Shown here: positions 38,079 through 48,364 of the stretch, piece by piece
Layout of the letters: every line of letters starts with the position of its first letter
Position numbering within the stretch: the stretch's first letter is position 1
NCBI GenBank assembly: GCA_015832175.1
Contig: WJXW01000008.1
Coordinates: 1,922,001-1,986,000 of the forward strand
DNA length: 64,000 nucleotides
Source: Paraphaeosphaeria minitans
Taxonomy: Eukaryota > Ascomycota > Dothideomycetes > Pleosporales > Didymosphaeriaceae
Direction: 5' to 3'
Program-made: the position numbers and the translations under genes
Notes under the pieces: model-generated
The model's database searches: none
Seen by the model: only the letters and a program-made list of their open reading frames with translations
What the model was told of the DNA's origin: nothing

Positions 38079-38660
38079 GTGTGTATGTATGACTGTGTGT
38101 ATGTCTGTCAGTCTGCCAGTCTGTATATGTATATGTCTGTGTGTATGTCTGTCTGTCTGTATATGTACATGTCTGTATGTCTATCTGTCTGTACGTGTGT
38201 GTATGTCTATCCGTCTATCTGGCTGTCTGTATATCTGTCTATCTGTCTGTATGTGTGTCTGTCTGTCGTCTGTCTGTCTGTCGTCTGTCTGTCTGTCTGT
38301 CTGTCTGTATATGTATGTCTGTGTGTATGTCTGTCTGTCTGTATATGTACATGTCTGTCTGTCTATCTGTCTGCATGTGTGTGTGTATGTCTATCAGTCT
38401 ATCTGGCTGTCTATCTGTCTATCTGTCTGTCTGTGTGTCTGTGTGTCTGGCTGTCTGTATATGTATATGTCTGTGTGTATGTCTGTCTGTCTGTATATGT
38501 ACATGTCTGTCTGTCTATCTGTCTGTATGTATGTGTGTATGTCTATCCGTCTATCTATATGTATGTATATCTGTCTATCTGTCTGTATGTGTATGTCTGT
38601 CTTTCTGTATGTGTGTCTGTCTGTCTGTCTATCTGCCTGCCTGTCTGTCTGTTTGTGTCT
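38079..38660. repeat. 580-bp TGTC/TATG tetranucleotide satellite
   Basis: Long runs of TGTC (TCTG) are mixed with TATG, TATC and GTGT units, and a higher-order block (GTCTGTATATGTACATGTCTG) recurs several times. The tract has no stop codon in any of the three plus-strand frames, so three overlapping frames of about 200 codons appear and encode VCLS-like repeats. They are best read as repeat artefacts. Confidence 0.93.
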
Positions 38661-39066
38661 CTGTCCTCCTTTTCCCTGCCTCGACTGCTGAAAGCTTCAT
38701 CGCCCTCGCAGCCTCACCCAGCCCAGCCCTCGCCTAATGGACTAGGTACGGTACCTACCTAAGCTATCGGATGGGGCCATGGCCATGATCCCGCCCAACG
38801 CCGCAATGCTTTCTATCTACGCCTTGCAGGCGCGTCGCGTCACAACTAACAGTCCGACGGTGAATCCAGCTACGAGTGCAGGTCATGGAAAGTCTCACGA
38901 CGGGCGCGATGCCATTGTTGCGTGCCCACTGCGTGCCTGCCTTGCACCGCGCCAGCGGTAGCCCTAGTCCACCCCGAGACTTAGCGCCTCGGCGCCATCG
39001 TTTCCTACGAAAAAAGTTGAACGCCTGCACCCATTTCGCGACAAGCAGCAGCGCACCACACACACC

Positions 39067-40090
39067 ATGGCAGCTGTCTACAAAACCCTGTCAGCGACAA
39101 GCGGCAACGAGAAGGAGTCGACCGAGCGTAGAAACAAGCAGCGTGTGCTCATCCTGGTGCGCAACCATCCCGTGCAAACCTTCGCCCAGAGCTAACCCGC
39201 CGCAGAGCTCGCGAGGTGTGACTTACAGACATCGCCACTTGCTGCAGGATCTCTACTCTTTGATGTAAGCTCCGAAGTCATGACGTGCAATCTTGTGATT
39301 GATGTGTTGCAGGCCTCACAGCAGGAAAGAAGCAAAATTTGACTCCAAGACCAAGCTGTATGAACTGAACGAGCTCGCTGAGTTGTACAACTGCAACAAT
39401 GTTCTATTCTTTGAAGCACGCAAAGGCCAGGATCTGTACGCTTGGATGAGCAAGGCACCCAACGGACCCACTGTCAAGATGCACCTGCAGAACCTGCACA
39501 CCATGGAGGAACTCAACTTTATCGGCAACTGCCTCAAGGGATCGCGGCCCGTCCTCTCATTCGACGCACAATTCGAAAAGCAAGCCCACACGCGTCTAAT
39601 CAAGGAGCTCCTCACCCAAATCTTCGGCGTTCCCAAGACCGCTCGAAAAGTCAAGCCTTTTGTCGACCACGTGATGGCCTTTACCCTGGCCGACGGCAAG
39701 ATTTGGGTGCGTGTCTACCAAATCAACGAGTCCGAGCCTGGAAAGAAGAAGCCTGTCGATGGTGAAGAGATGGACGTAGACCCTGCCCCGAAGAAGAAGG
39801 GCAAGACCGAGTTCGACGTGCAACTGGTGGAGATTGGCCCGCGTTTCGTCCTCACCCCCATCGTCATCCAGGAATCTAGCTTTGGTGGACCCATCATCTA
39901 CGAGAACAAGGAGTTTGTCTCACCGAACCAGATCCGCTCTGACCTTCGACGAAGCAAGGCTGGCAAGTTCAACAGCCGGACAGAGGCCGCCAGAGACAGC
40001 AAGATCAGGCGCGGAGACCTGGGTCTCCTGAGCCACGGCGGGCGAAAGAAGGAGAAGGACCCGCTGAGTGATTCAGTGCTCTTTGCGTAG
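39067..40090 (+). CDS. BRX1: Ribosome biogenesis protein BRX1 (Brix domain)
   Basis: Three exons (39067-39156, 39206-39264, 39313-40090) give 308 aa, against 291 in yeast Brx1. The Brix domain begins at once: RVLILSSRGVTYRHRHLLQDLYSLMPHSRKEAKFD. It continues with LNELAELYNCNNVLFFEARKGQDLYAWMSKAPNGPTVKM and FGVPKTARKVKPFVDHVMAF, and ends with GPRFVLTPIVIQESSFGGP. An internal acidic and lysine segment (about 230-250) and a basic C-terminus follow the family pattern. Brx1 is a nucleolar assembly factor that forms a module with Ebp2 and is needed for early 60S subunit processing. The start has a CACCATGG context. The gene is divergent from INO80 across a repeat-rich spacer. Confidence 0.96.
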
Positions 40091-40288
40091 GACTATTCTT
40101 TCTGAGGCGTAATGGGCGTTTCCAGGACACAAGCATCAATCGGGGCATCTGCAAATCGAGACGAAAGTTTTGATCATCGTCGGTCAGCAGGTCGTTGCAC
40201 AGTGAGCGCAACATGTGGATTACATTGGGACGGAAAGAACAGTAGCTCCCATGTTTGTTCAACACCAACGTACAAACCATGATACCCA

Positions 40289-41131
40289 TCATCCTTGAGG
40301 TACGCCCCTGGTTTCAGCCATGCTCACTTCCAGATATTCCGCATAAGCCTCGCTCACGCCCGTCACCCTCACCTTTCGTACCCCGTATAATCCCTTGAAG
40401 GGATCCAGCACCGTTTGCGACGTCGAAAAGTTCTGCACATCCTGCACGCGATGCACACGGCCGCTAGGGAAGCGCACACGGCTGATCGCCCCATCTATCA
40501 GATGCACGTGCAGTCGGTGCAGATTGGGCACGGCGACAAGCAGATGTACCAGTTCTTGCACCCTCCCTCTAATCCCAGCCGTGAGCCCTCGCCCACCACA
40601 GTTAAATTTGATCATCCCCGTGTAATCGTCCACGTGTTCTACATTTACAATGTAATTCTTAATCTTCATGAGATTTCTCTGTGAGAAGTGATCCAGGAAA
40701 GCGTACGACCGTCCCGGCGTGAGGTTATTCGCCGTGCGCCAGCGCTGACGAAACTTGATCGTATCGAACGAGATGTCTATGACAAACGCATTGTCCCCGT
40801 AGATCATGTCGACGCATTCGTCGTGGATCTCGTGACACGTTGAGAGCAGCGAGATGCAACCCAGTCGCCACACGATCTCATTGCCAACCTCGCGGTCGGA
40901 CCTCGGAAGCGTCCTTTGCATCTTCCACACTCCATTGCTGTCGTGTGTCTCCCGGACGAAGGTGAGGTTGTACTCGCTTGGTGGTTTGGTCTCGCCGTCG
41001 CCGCGTTGGAATCGTACGTCGAAGGACTCCGTGTGGGGTAGGACGTAAGAGTAAATCGACAAGCGCAGCTCTTTGGGAAGGCTCAAGAACGTAGGGTTAT
41101 CGATGCACGGGGAATTGCCGGATGATCGCAT
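40289..41131 (-). CDS. Fungal protein of unknown function with a 2EXR/F-box-like N-terminal motif
   Basis: A single-exon frame of 280 aa. The N-terminus PTFLSLPKELRLSIYSYVLP resembles the L-P-x-E-(L/I)-R-x-x-I-Y motif that opens many fungal 2EXR or F-box-like proteins of unknown role. Next come LLSTCHEIHDECVDMIYGDNAFVIDIS, a second motif usual in these families, and a mixed alpha/beta C-terminal half. There is no signal peptide or membrane segment. Families of this kind are expanded in Dothideomycetes, and their function is not established. The gene is divergent from an F-box-like gene across 490 bp. The frame, length and motif order support a real gene, but the biochemical role cannot be given. 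Confidence 0.75.
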   Translation of the reverse strand: MRSSGNSPCIDNPTFLSLPKELRLSIYSYVLPHTESFDVRFQRGDGETKPPSEYNLTFVRETHDSNGVWKMQRTLPRSDREVGNEIVWRLGCISLLSTCHEIHDECVDMIYGDNAFVIDISFDTIKFRQRWRTANNLTPGRSYAFLDHFSQRNLMKIKNYIVNVEHVDDYTGMIKFNCGGRGLTAGIRGRVQELVHLLVAVPNLHRLHVHLIDGAISRVRFPSGRVHRVQDVQNFSTSQTVLDPFKGLYGVRKVRVTGVSEAYAEYLEVSMAETRGVPQG

Positions 41132-41621
41132 TGTTCCAGCAATGCGTAACCCAAAGTACTGTTAACTTCGCGTAACTGTAGGTATTTGACGCCGTATCCG
41201 GAGGCGAGCCCGTCGTCTGCGGATGACCCCAGGTTGGAAAGGGTGGGGGGCACTAGCGCAGTATCCTTGGCAGTTACCTCACTCGAGATACACTTCCATG
41301 ACTCCTTTTCTCCCACATCCAACCATGAGTTTTCATACTGCACCCAGCCCGCATGGGCTGGCATCTGCTTCTTGCGATCACCCTGAGCATGCCTCGCTTG
41401 TTTTCTATGGCCCCAACGGAGGGGTTCGTATCATCTGAACCCTTATCTCACTGTGTCGGCGAGAGCAGCAACGGCCACTCACCCGAAGACGTAGCTTCGC
41501 ACCGAACTATTCTCACACCCAAATCGATCCAACAACAGCTGCCAACAAACATTCGGAAGAATAAAAAAGAATTGGAAGTGCCAATCTCCTTACTTTCAAG
41601 TTTCCATCTCCCGCCGCCAGC
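41132..41621. promoter_or_regulatory. Divergent promoter region between the two F-box-like genes
   Basis: A 490-bp spacer separates two start codons in opposite directions. I see no repeat or clear factor site in it. Confidence 0.4.
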
Positions 41622-42689
41622 ATGCTTTTCGAGTATCTGGCAACCGAACTGGTCACACAGATCTTCCTCTCTTGCTCCTCCGTAACCGAGGTTATCGCCC
41701 TCTCATCCACCTGCCACCGATTTCGTAATATCTACGCCTCATCCCAGAAACTCTACATCCTCGAGACCGCCGCCGAAGTTCAGTTTGGGCCTCTGGAGGA
41801 CCTTACTCAGCTCTTGACCCACAACGCGAGCCAACCAGCTCACATCCTACGAACCGTGCCATTCTCGATCGCTCTGCTCAAGCAAATCCTACACGCCGGT
41901 CGGGTCGCCGAGAAGTGGTGCGATGTATACCCGTTCAAGAAGTGGAAGTACAACTTTGAGCTTCGACGGCTCCTCACGAGCGAGGAGCAATATCGGTTGC
42001 GTCGCGCCGTATATCGTCTCTGGCTATACTCGCGCGCATTCCACAATCGCGAGCACCCGCGCGAATATCGCTCAACGAGGCTTATTGTTCAGAAACGTGC
42101 TCAATTGCTGCACAACTGGTCCACGCTGGAGCTGGCCGAGATCGCCGACGTGCACAACGTGGTCAGAGAGGTAGTCCACAGCAATGTCTGCCCCTCAAAT
42201 GGTACCGTCGCTCGCAAGTTCAAGAAGCGTTACCCCGACAACGACCACCACTTGCTCTTCAACATTCATCTCAACTACCCGCCGCCATCGTATGCGCCGC
42301 CCACGCACAACCCCCTTAGGTCACATTATTCCAACAGCCTCTCATCCCACTTCAACAGCACCTCGACGTACAACTCGCGCCACGCTGCGTCAAAGTACAG
42401 TCTCCACCCGAGCCACGAGGTTGGCGCTGAGGGATGGGGCGACGACATCCCGCACTACTACGTTGTGGAAGACATGTTGAAGCTGGACCCGGAGCAGATA
42501 ATGTGGCTGACGAAGAACGCACCGCTGAAGGGCATGGTGGAGGGCTATGTTCGGGAATTGGGGAGCTGGTTCGAGAACAATGGGGAGACTTGGGTGCAAA
42601 CGCTGGAGTGGGTGTTGGAAGAGCGTTGCGAGGATGTGAGCAACTTCATGATTGCTGTTTCGGACGGAGAGGTCGGTGTTGCTGTCTGA
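41622..42689 (+). CDS. F-box-like domain protein
   Basis: A single-exon gene of 355 aa. The N-terminal 45 residues form an F-box-like unit: FEYLATELVTQIFLSCSSVTEVIALSSTCHRFRNIY, with the usual L-P/A-x-E-L...I and L...C.R.R spacing. The remaining sequence is mostly helical with a Tyr/Trp-rich middle (RLRRAVYRLWLYSRAFHNRE), and then a low-complexity Pro/Ser/His stretch (about 220-270). A conserved-looking C-terminal part follows (YYVVEDMLKLDPEQIMWL to WVLEERCEDVSNFMIAV). F-box proteins link substrates to SCF ubiquitin ligases through Skp1, and this role is inferred only from the N-terminal motif. No leucine-rich or WD repeats are visible, so the substrate side is unknown. Confidence 0.82.
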   Translation: MLFEYLATELVTQIFLSCSSVTEVIALSSTCHRFRNIYASSQKLYILETAAEVQFGPLEDLTQLLTHNASQPAHILRTVPFSIALLKQILHAGRVAEKWCDVYPFKKWKYNFELRRLLTSEEQYRLRRAVYRLWLYSRAFHNREHPREYRSTRLIVQKRAQLLHNWSTLELAEIADVHNVVREVVHSNVCPSNGTVARKFKKRYPDNDHHLLFNIHLNYPPPSYAPPTHNPLRSHYSNSLSSHFNSTSTYNSRHAASKYSLHPSHEVGAEGWGDDIPHYYVVEDMLKLDPEQIMWLTKNAPLKGMVEGYVRELGSWFENNGETWVQTLEWVLEERCEDVSNFMIAVSDGEVGVAV

Positions 42690-43788
42690 CGGTGGCAACG
42701 ACTTGCATTAGCATTAGAGCATAGTAAAGAGTAGCTCGCATCAACTACATGGCTGCTGATGTCTAGAGGGCACGACGAGATTGCTTTCGATTCGCCGTGA
42801 CAGCTCGCTTGTGCCCAGGCTCTCGTTGGAATGTCAAGGCCGGATACACGTTGTTCGGTCGATCAGATTGTTGATGGGTGACGGGTGATGGGTGAAGAGT
42901 GATGGCGGGGGTACTTGAGGGACGATACGCATTCAGAACCTGAACATGATGCCGTATCGCGAGTTTTCGCGAGGCTGCCAGGGCAGACGACCACAAATGG
43001 CCATGTCCATTCCAAGATAGTCTACCAAGCACGCGATGCGAGTATGCGCGATCATCGTGCCGAGTCCCAAACGTGCTTACAATCCTGGCACACCGTTTCG
43101 CCGATGCTTGCGCACTCTTACCTGCAGGGACAGTAGGTACTCTAGGTGGTGGCTCCTAGTCTACGACGGAACGGTCGAGTGGACGCCGGACGGCGCTGGA
43201 GAAAAACAGGATACGACGAACATGGGCTTGTTGAATTCCTATTGCATGGATGATCGGCGTAGGGATGCTTCGCGCGTAGCCTTTTTCTAAATTTGTACGC
43301 CGCCGGCTGCCGTTATGGCGGCGCGCCGCTGTCCAGTTTCATCGCTCGGCGAGTCAACCGTAGCAAGGCTGCTGCCAAATTGCTGCGCCAAACCCTTCAC
43401 GGCGACCAGCAGCACGACGCTGGCGCTCTCCCCCACAAGCATCCGCTCGGGTGGCCTGGCTTGCGCACCCTTTTGTGTCCTTCGCGTCGCCTACCCTTTC
43501 TCTACTCTGTGAATTGCGGTCACATATCTGCCGCAGCACCGCGTACCTCCGCCCCTGTCTCCCTCGCTCGCTGCATCGCGCTGCCTCCTACCTTTCGTCG
43601 CCAGCCAGACGACCGAGCATGATTGCATAACGCGCTGCTGCTCGTCTCTCGTCGCTCGCCGTACCGCCCAATCGCCCGCCCGCCTGGAATGGGTATTGCG
43701 ACCCTGGCTCCGATTGCGGCGCGCAACCCTCGCTGACGATTGAGTAGCTGCGGAGAAACGCCCCTCCATCGAGGGCCTTGTCGACAAC
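42690..43788. promoter_or_regulatory. Upstream region of the SLC35-type transporter
   Basis: This 1.1-kb spacer lies between two plus-strand genes. The right part should be the transporter promoter and leader. Open frames on both strands (for example 43293-43622) have no recognisable domain. No RNA gene is seen. Confidence 0.4.
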
Positions 43789-44813
43789 ATGGACCCGCAA
43801 GCATCGCAGGAGTTAGAGGAACTGCCCAAGTATGAGGCTCCCGAGGAGCCGGTGGAGATACCCCTCAAGGAGAAGCTCATAACGAGCGTGTGGATCTTCC
43901 TCAACACCATCTCCACCCTCGGCCTCGTGTTCCTGAGCAAGCGGTACGAATACACATGCAATGGCTAGGGAGAGCATCTGACTCGGGAACCAGAACATTT
44001 GAAGATGTGCAGCTCAAGGATTGCCAGCTCATGGTGGTTGGCTGGCACTTCACCGCGACCGGCCTCGTACTGTACACATCGACCAAGGGACCTTTCCGCG
44101 CCTTCAAACCTGTCCGATTGAATCCCTGGAACATGCTGCCCGTATGCGCCTTCTTCGTCGGCTACGTAGTGCTCGGCAACCTCAGTCTCACCTTCAACAC
44201 GATCGGCTTCTACCAGCTCTCCAAAGTCATGACCACGCCCACCGTCGTGCTCATAAACTTCATCCTCTTCCGCAAGACGGTAACGCGCTGGATGCTCGCC
44301 TCGATCCTCATCACCTGCCTCGGCGTCTCCTTCACCATCAACCAAACCGCGGGCCCGGCCCTCAAAGGCGTCATCGTCGCCACCATGGCCTTCTGCTCCA
44401 CGGCCCTCTACCAAATCTGGATCGGCAAGAAGATCGACGACTTCGCCGTCTCCCCGCCGCAGCTCCTGCTCAACCAAGCGCCCCTTTCCGTCCTCATGCT
44501 CATCCCCTTCATCCCCTTCATCGACAAAGTCCCCGACTTCAGCACCCTCCCCGCAGACAAGCTCTACTCCGCCTTCCTCTCCGGCATCATGGCCTCGCTG
44601 TACAACCTCAGCCAGTTCCTCATCATCGGCCGCACCTCCGCCCTCACCTTCAACATCGTCAGCCACATCAAGTCGATCCTCATCCTGTCGTTTGGGTGGT
44701 ACAGCGAGGGCAAGATCCTGAACCCGAGGGACTGGCTGGGCGTGCTGCTCGCGCTCGGCGGAGGCTGGGTGTACTCGCACCTGGCGATGCGGGCGAAGCT
44801 GGGGCGGAAATAG
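43789..44813 (+). CDS. Triose-phosphate-translocator family (SLC35-type) membrane transporter
   Basis: Two exons (43789-43943 and 43994-44813) joined over a 50-nt intron give 324 aa. About ten hydrophobic segments fill the protein. Features of the TPT/DUF250 family include SVWIFLNTISTLGLVFLSKR in the first helix and WNMLPVCAFFVGYVVLGNLSL. QLSKVMTTPTVVLINFILFRK follows, and the C-terminal NIVSHIKSILILSFGW...DWLGVLLALGGGWVYS is also typical. The pattern is closest to the SLC35E3-like fungal group, placed in Golgi or ER membranes. The transported substrate (a nucleotide sugar or phosphorylated compound) cannot be told from the sequence. The short acidic N-terminus should face the cytosol. A long open frame on the opposite strand (43965-45053) is a shadow of the GC-rich coding sequence. 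Confidence 0.87.
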
Positions 44814-45900
44814 GGCCCCGGGTAGCGTTGGACGGGTTCGGCCGATGGTGGAACGCGGGGTCCGGCTCCGCGCAACAGAGGCGTGGGTGCACACGCACGC
44901 AAAGCATTGGGATGGGGTTAGCGGTGTTTTGGTGATGTTTGGCTTGACCTTTTTTGTGCTATTGCCTTTGCTTTTGCTTTTGCTTTTGCTATTGCTCTTG
45001 CTCTTGCATTTCGGCTGTAACGTGTCGGGCGTGCGTTGGGGTGTTTGAGACACTCCTCCATGTTGTACCTTTTTGAGTTACCCGCATTACCTAGACGACA
45101 TTATGTGGATGGGACGAGCGAGTCTTTTTTGGGCGCTGCATCGCTTGGTACTAGATACCAGGCCTACTACCTAATACACATCCTTGGCGAATACGAAAGT
45201 ATCGTTCGTTCTCGTCATCCGGACGTGTGCGTACGTGTGGGGGCACGTGGCTGAGACTTGTTTGCCGGATCTGGTTCTGTGAGGGCGCACGTAGAGGTGG
45301 TCTAGTACCTAGGATTGTGGTTCGGAGCTCATGTACCGCTCGAGTACGAGGAGGTAGGCTAGGTACCTACCGTGGGTAGAACACTTGGCTGGGGCTCTCG
45401 GTGCTGGCGACGGATTTTAGTATAGGAGTACCTACGTCGTTCAACCGTCGGCCTCCTGCGCGAAAAAGAAATGAATAAATCAAAAATCGCAGGGTTTACC
45501 TAGCCACCCTGAACTGTCCTGTTGTCGCGCATGCTGGGCATACCGGATGCCCAAAATGTCCAAAGCGATATCAGACTACTAGGTAGCTATGATATGAAGG
45601 TACGGCGCTTACTCAAAAGGCCGCTTCCACGAGATCAATGGAAGGAACTTTCTTGTCGATCAAGGGTTCGCCGCAACTTTAGAATGTAGCGATGAGGCTG
45701 TTTATTTGAGGGAGGGAGGTTGTCGCACTTTTGCATGTTCTACACATAGGTAGGTACGGTAACCAATCGCGATGACGCCATTCGCGGGGCCAAACACCCA
45801 ACCTCATCCCATCAATAACTTCCCATCCAAGACGCCCACCGCCCTCGCCTCAACGCCCACCGACCCGGAACCTCATACAAAACACCAACCCCACCTCACG
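44814..45900. other. Spacer between transporter and acireductone dioxygenase
   Basis: This 1.1-kb spacer contains a TTGCTT repeat at its left end and many TAGGTA/TACCTA motifs. The right end is the presumed ADI1 promoter. No gene is supported. Confidence 0.45.
44957..45008. repeat. (TTTGCT)n hexanucleotide repeat
   Basis: Imperfect TTTGCT, ATTGCT and CTTGCT units repeat about eight times, 145-195 bp after the transporter stop codon. Confidence 0.85.
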
Positions 45901-46533
45901 ATGAAAGCCTACTGGTACGACAACCTCCCCGGCGACCCTCGCGCCCCACACGACTCCGGCCGCCCCGCCTCCCCCACGACCCTACAGCACCTCGGCATCC
46001 TCTACCAACACTGCACCTCCATCGCCGACGTCGACGCCCTCGCCGCCGCCCGCTCGTACCGCAACCGCGACGAGATCACCGTGGCCCCGCACGCCCTGGG
46101 CGCCGCGTACGAGGAGAAGATCGAGGGCTTCTTCCGCGAGCACCTGCACGAGGACGAGGAGATACGGTACATACTCGGGGGCGCGGGGTACTTTGACGTG
46201 CGCAACGAGGGGGACGAGTGGGTGCGGATTAGGCTCGAGGTCGGGGATTTGATCGTCATGCCGGCGGGGATATATCATCGGTTTACGACGGATGAGCAGA
46301 ATGTAGGTACCGTGGCGGGGTGGTAGGGGGAGGGAGGGGCTGGGCTGGGCTGGACCAAGCTGGACCAAGCCAAAAAAAAAGGCGTTTGCTGACGTTGTGG
46401 CGCGCAGTTTACGAATGCCATGCGGCTGTTCAAAGAGGACCCGAAGTGGACGCCGCTGGACCGCGGGGAGGAGACGGAGAAGAACCGGTATAGGCAGGAG
46501 TACCTCAAGACGCGGCATACGCTGGCGGCGTGA
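45901..46533 (+). CDS. ADI1: Acireductone dioxygenase
   Basis: Two exons (45901-46302 and 46408-46533) give 175 aa, against 179 in yeast Adi1. The start [20 protein letters not shown] matches the family N-terminus. The cupin metal site is intact: [10 protein letters not shown] provides two His and one Glu, and AGIYHRF gives the third His. YFDVR and the C-terminal block [19 protein letters not shown] also fit the family. The enzyme oxidises 1,2-dihydroxy-3-keto-5-methylthiopentene with O2. The iron form yields the keto acid that is transaminated to methionine in the salvage cycle. It is cytosolic and nuclear. The frame remains open upstream to an ATG at 45772, which would add 43 residues rich in Pro and Thr; the conserved start at 45901 is preferred. 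Confidence 0.94.
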
Positions 46534-47014
46534 GACGCTGGGATGCGGGATGGCGGCGCGAGACCGAGAAGGTCGAGTCGAGTCGGAGTCGTGCGACCAT
46601 GTATAGCCATGTACGACTGAGTTGGGATATCTTTTCCAGAGTTGCTGCTGCTTCTGGGGACGTGCAAAGGCAGGCGGACAGGCAAGCAAGCAAGCACTGC
46701 ACTGCATCAACCCGTCCACCCATGATCATGACCACGGCCGTCCGTGACAAACAACCGTCGAAAAGACTCCACCGGGTTCTATATCTACACCACCCCAACC
46801 CCACATACACCCACCATCGCTCGCTCGCTCGCTCGTACGCAACCATGCCTCCTCGCGCCATGTACCTCGAGCTCCCCCTCTCCCCCACGCCACCCCCGGC
46901 GAGTTGCCTCGTCTCCCTCCCCCCTCGCCGCAGATCCGAACCCGACATCTACCTCCGCCGTAGAACGTCGCCCCACCACCACCATCACCAACGCTCCCAC
47001 ACGCCTCGTTGCTG

Positions 47015-47072
<58 letters not shown>

Positions 47073-47740
47073 TGCTGGCATTGCACACCCACCCCCCTCA
47101 CCGTGCGCATCTCCCACCGCATCTCCCACCGCCTCCAGTCATGCACGCACACCATCTCCGCCTGCCCCCGGGACCGCGTCGTAGACGTGCTGGAGCGAAT
47201 CATGCACAGGCGTCCTGGAGTTGGGTGCGTTGTTCTGTCTGGGGGGAGGATTGTGGAGATGGAGAGCAGGATTGGGAAGGGCAGGGGTGGGATAGAGATG
47301 TGGGTTGTGGAAGGGGGGCGGGAGAGGGAGAGAGAGCTTGCGTGGGGTGGCTGGGAAAGGGTACGCGCGATGTGATGGGAGAGGGGTGGTTCTGGAGCGC
47401 GTGTTGGTTTGACTTTGGATTGTTGCTTGATTGATTCTATGGGTAGCCTGTAGAGCCAATGGGTGGTTCTCGCATCGCTCAGCACGCCCGTCTTGTGAGG
47501 TATGGACTGGTGTCGGGCCATTTGCATCCAGTGATGTGACCGCAAACATCAAAGTTCCTTGGTTGGGAACGCGGTGTGAAAAAGGTGTCTGGGATCCTGA
47601 CCAACGGGCGTAACGCTCCGACATTGAATCGGACTGCACGGGACCCTACGGCCGCAGTCATGTGCGCAGTTAACCGCGAGATGCTCATGTGCATGCCAAG
47701 GCACATGTGGCAGCCGTGCGGCAGAGTCTATGCAAAGCGC
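46534..47740. other. Convergent spacer with (GCGTCT)n tract and doubtful frames
   Basis: ADI1 and PLP1 both end at its borders. Long frames on both strands (for example 46530-47375 plus) exist largely because of a hexanucleotide repeat. One plus-strand frame has a slightly protein-like stretch on each side of the repeat (ELPLSPTPPP, RRSEPDIYLRRR and RDRVVDVLERIMHRRPG), but I cannot support it as a gene. Confidence 0.4.
47015..47073. repeat. (GCGTCT)n hexanucleotide repeat
   Basis: About nine perfect CTGCGT/GCGTCT units, ending in a CTGCTG pair. All frames across it are open in both directions, giving Val-Cys, Ala-Ser or Arg-Leu dipeptide runs. Confidence 0.93.
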
Positions 47741-48364
47741 TCAGTCCCAGTCGTCGTCATCTTCGTCCTCCTGCGCAGCCCTGGTTCGCCGGGGCGCTTG
47801 CCTTTCGTCCTCTTTGGTGACTTTTTGTCTCTCGAAGACGCCCGCACGAAGCAGCCTGGCCTCGAGATCTCTGGTGGTGAAATTGTCGGGTGTCCGTCCG
47901 AGACCTTCAAAGCCAATGATCCTGTCCGCTCCGATGCCGTCCAGAAAAGCGATGACGCACGGCAAGACCTGGATCTTGAGCTTGGTGACGAGGAACGGAC
48001 AGTTGTCGACATTGATCCTGAGGATGCGGGCTTCGTAGTGGGCCGGTGCAAGGGCCTCGAGATGCGTGTCCATGATGCTGCAGCGGTGGAAGTCGGACTT
48101 GAAGAAATGCACGACGCAGAGCTTGGTCGACGTGGTGATGTCCATCAGCTGCTTCTCGTCCTTGACTTCGGCGTAGGTCCCGTGGGCTCTGTTGCGCAGC
48201 TGCTGCGCTCGCTCGAACTCTGCGTGCAGCTGCTGGCGGCGCTGCTCGCGGAAGGCGTCCAGTTCGGAATCATTTTCCAGCTCGGCTATGAGGGCGTCTT
48301 CGTCGGACTCGTCGCCCTTGGCGCGGTCAATGATGGCAGCGACCTTGGAGTCAAGTTGCGGCAT
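47741..48364 (-). CDS. PLP1: Phosducin-like protein PLP1 / TXNDC9 homolog
   Basis: A single-exon gene of 207 aa, starting at MPQLDSKVAAII. An N-terminal acidic helix (DESDEDALIAELENDSELDAFREQR) is followed by a thioredoxin-like fold. Its key line is VVHFFKSDFHRCSIMDTHLEALAPAH, and ARILRINVDNCPFLVTKLKIQVLPCVIAFLDG comes next. The redox CxxC of true thioredoxins is absent, as in all PLP1/TXNDC9 proteins. The acidic tail ends EDEDDDDWD. PLP1 assists folding of actin and tubulin together with the CCT chaperonin in the cytosol. An ATG eleven codons upstream is in frame, but the chosen start matches the usual family length. The gene is divergent from VRG4 across about 600 bp. Confidence 0.92.
   Translation of the reverse strand: MPQLDSKVAAIIDRAKGDESDEDALIAELENDSELDAFREQRRQQLHAEFERAQQLRNRAHGTYAEVKDEKQLMDITTSTKLCVVHFFKSDFHRCSIMDTHLEALAPAHYEARILRINVDNCPFLVTKLKIQVLPCVIAFLDGIGADRIIGFEGLGRTPDNFTTRDLEARLLRAGVFERQKVTKEDERQAPRRTRAAQEDEDDDDWD

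Larger units (their letters stand above)
37576..39066. promoter_or_regulatory. Divergent INO80-BRX1 upstream region, mostly simple repeats
   Basis: The 1.49-kb region between the two start codons should hold both promoters. More than half of it is low-complexity DNA: a GATGGGATGC-type minisatellite (37850-37960) and a TCTG/TATG satellite (38079-38660). The 400 bp next to BRX1 are the most promoter-like part. No gene is supported, although long frames cross the repeats. Confidence 0.5.

Noticed and set aside
38038..38762. Three overlapping plus-strand frames of about 200 codons with VCLS repeats
   Set aside because: They are produced by a stop-free tetranucleotide satellite in all three phases, so they are not evidence of coding.
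43965..45053. Minus-strand frame of 362 codons over the SLC35-type transporter
   Set aside because: It is antisense to a clear two-exon transporter, has an acidic/basic low-complexity composition, and arises from the GC-rich third positions of the real gene.
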